Source: SAR202 cluster bacterium (lineage in GTDB: Bacteria; Chloroflexota; Dehalococcoidia; Lucifugimonadales; JASMAO01). From it: a stretch of 5,661 nt of DNA. Positions 4,405 to 5,661 of the stretch are shown piece by piece; the first letter of the stretch is position 1; every line of letters begins with the position of its first letter. The notes below the pieces were generated by a model. That model saw only the letters and a program-made list of their open reading frames with translations, had not been told where the DNA came from and did not search any database. A program made the translations under genes and the position numbers. The stretch is taken from NCBI GenBank assembly GCA_030754315.1, contig JASMAO010000224.1, forward strand, positions 1 to 5,661. The letters run 5' to 3'.

Positions 4405-5661
4405 ATGCTTCCAATAGTCGAAGTCGCTAAAAACATGGGTCTTGACGAAAACGCAATTTCACAGTACGGCAAATACAAGGCAAAGATTCCCCTTACGACC
4501 ATCCCTAATACAGGCCACAAAGGCAAGATGATACTCGTGACAGCGGTCACTCCCACCAAAGCCGGAGAAGGCAAGACAACCACCACAGTCGGTCTTACCC
4601 AAGCAATGGGCCATCTCGGGCATAAAGTGACCGCTACTCTACGTGAGCCGTCATTGGGTCCGATATTCGGCATTAAAGGGGGTGGCACCGGCGGCGGGAA
4701 ATCTTGGGTTGTACCCGAAGACGAAATCAACGTTCACTTCACAGGCGACGCCCACGCTGTATCATCAGCGCATAACCTTCTTGCCGCTTTGACAGACAAT
4801 GTGGCATATCGACGCCTTATAAATCGTTTCCGAGCTGACGGCATAACATGGAGAAGGGTCAGCGACATGGAAGACAGATCCCTAAGAACAATCATCGCTG
4901 GTCTAGGGGGAACGAACAACGCTCCGCTGCGCGAAACCGGCTTTGATATTGTTACCGCATCCGAAATCATGGCGATTCTTGCGCTGTCATCAAGCCTGGA
5001 TGATCTCCGAATACGTCTAGGTAAGATAGTCGTTGGAGGAACCGAGGACGGTATCCCTGTGACGGCTGACGATGTTGGGGCTGTTGGTTCCATGATGTCA
5101 CTGCTCAGATATGCGATCCAGCCAAATCTTGTCCAGACCTTGGAAGGGCAGCCGGTCATCGTGCACACTGGCCCCTTCGGGAACATTGCACATGGTTGTA
5201 GTTCAGTAGTTGGCGACAAGTTGGCCCGTGGATACTCAGACTACGTGATTACCGAGGCCGGCTTCGGAGCAGATTTGGGTTTTGAGAAATACATGGACAT
5301 TAAAGCTCGAACGAACGATCTAGAACCGAGTGCCGTGGTTCTGGTGGCTACTGTCAAAGCTTTAAAATCCCATGGCGGAGTGAAATTTAAAGACCTGGAT
5401 TCACCCAACGAGGCAGCGGTAGAAAGAGGAACCGCAAACCTCACCCACCTTGTTGGAGTGGTTCGATCATACAATCTTCCTGTAGTAGTAGCAATCAACG
5501 AGTTCCCTACCGACACGAAAGCAGAGACTGATATAGTTCAACAGCGGGCAGAAGAAGCCGGTGCCTTCGCTTCCGTGCACAGCCGGGTCTTTGCAGAAGG
5601 TGGGAAGGGAGGTATTGACTTAGCAGAAGCAGTGATAGAAGCCTCCCAAAATGGCCCAAAC
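4405..5661 (+). CDS. fhs: Formate-tetrahydrofolate ligase (3' end missing)
   Basis: Fhs joins formate to tetrahydrofolate using ATP, via formyl phosphate, giving 10-formyl-THF for purine synthesis and one-carbon metabolism in the cytoplasm. The window holds 419 codons in one open frame reaching the last base, about three quarters of the usual roughly 555. The N-terminus has the family-like YGKYKAKI (21-28). The P-loop is TPTKAGEGKTTTT (49-61), followed by LREPSLGPIFGIKGG (79-93), INVHFTGD (108-115), ITWRRVSDMEDRSLR (147-161), NLVQTLEG (241-248), IAHGC (261-265), TEAGFGADLG (283-292) and AINEFPTD (363-370). Two classical signatures deviate: the usual GIKGGAAGGGY reads GIKGGGTGGGK (89-99), and VATVRALK reads VATVKALK (314-321). 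The loop after DN (131-132) lacks the usual HxxQGN pattern. The catalytic P-loop lysine (K57) and R80-E81 are kept, so activity is likely. The start is ATG 4405, with GGAG upstream and a TAA closing the frame at 4381-4383. The identity is secure; whether this is the main Fhs or a divergent paralogue is not. Confidence 0.95.
   Translation, partial: MLPIVEVAKNMGLDENAISQYGKYKAKIPLTTIPNTGHKGKMILVTAVTPTKAGEGKTTTTVGLTQAMGHLGHKVTATLREPSLGPIFGIKGGGTGGGKSWVVPEDEINVHFTGDAHAVSSAHNLLAALTDNVAYRRLINRFRADGITWRRVSDMEDRSLRTIIAGLGGTNNAPLRETGFDIVTASEIMAILALSSSLDDLRIRLGKIVVGGTEDGIPVTADDVGAVGSMMSLLRYAIQPNLVQTLEGQPVIVHTGPFGNIAHGCSSVVGDKLARGYSDYVITEAGFGADLGFEKYMDIKARTNDLEPSAVVLVATVKALKSHGGVKFKDLDSPNEAAVERGTANLTHLVGVVRSYNLPVVVAINEFPTDTKAETDIVQQRAEEAGAFASVHSRVFAEGGKGGIDLAEAVIEASQNGPN

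Noticed and set aside
4368..5516. Three minus-strand open frames (4368-4730, 4734-5219, 5241-5516).
   Set aside because: They are antisense to fhs, which is open on the plus strand throughout with clear family motifs, and their translations look like no known protein.

Overview
The window is about half G+C and is bacterial in gene style: compact genes, Shine-Dalgarno-like sites, and ATG or TTG starts. It holds three complete protein genes and one cut off by the right edge. I see no tRNA, rRNA, transposase, CRISPR array or phage gene. The combination of a GlcF-type glycolate oxidase subunit, chorismate synthase, a small MFS exporter and formate-tetrahydrofolate ligase fits a free-living, probably environmental bacterium. 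The phylum cannot be fixed from these bases; an uncultivated lineage such as Chloroflexota is only a guess.

Layout. Bases 1-16 are the last codons of an upstream plus-strand gene whose TGA stop overlaps the ATG of glcF, so glcF (16-1299, +) is the distal part of an operon, probably glcDEF-like. An 81-base gap with no clear terminator hairpin separates it from the convergent aroC (1381-2466, -). A gene-free stretch of 568 bases (2467-3034) follows, divergent between aroC and an MFS transporter. It contains a strong G+C-rich hairpin followed by a T-run on the plus strand, several inverted repeats, a 9-base tandem repeat and a 14-base perfect palindrome. The MFS gene (3035-4246, +) starts at TTG. 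After 158 bases comes fhs (4405 to beyond 5661, +), of which 419 codons are present.

Function. GlcF is the iron-sulfur subunit of membrane-associated glycolate oxidase (glycolate to glyoxylate). AroC makes chorismate, the last common precursor of the aromatic amino acids, folate and quinones. Fhs loads formate onto tetrahydrofolate and so feeds the one-carbon pool. Glycolate oxidation and one-carbon metabolism can meet through glyoxylate and glycine, but the three metabolic genes lie in separate transcription units, so a shared pathway is only a possibility.

Most of the window is ordinary housekeeping content. The two points most worth a second look are the formate-tetrahydrofolate ligase, which departs from the family consensus in both of its classical signature motifs and in a loop near the active site, and the structured 568-base intergenic region, which may encode a small RNA or hold regulatory sites.
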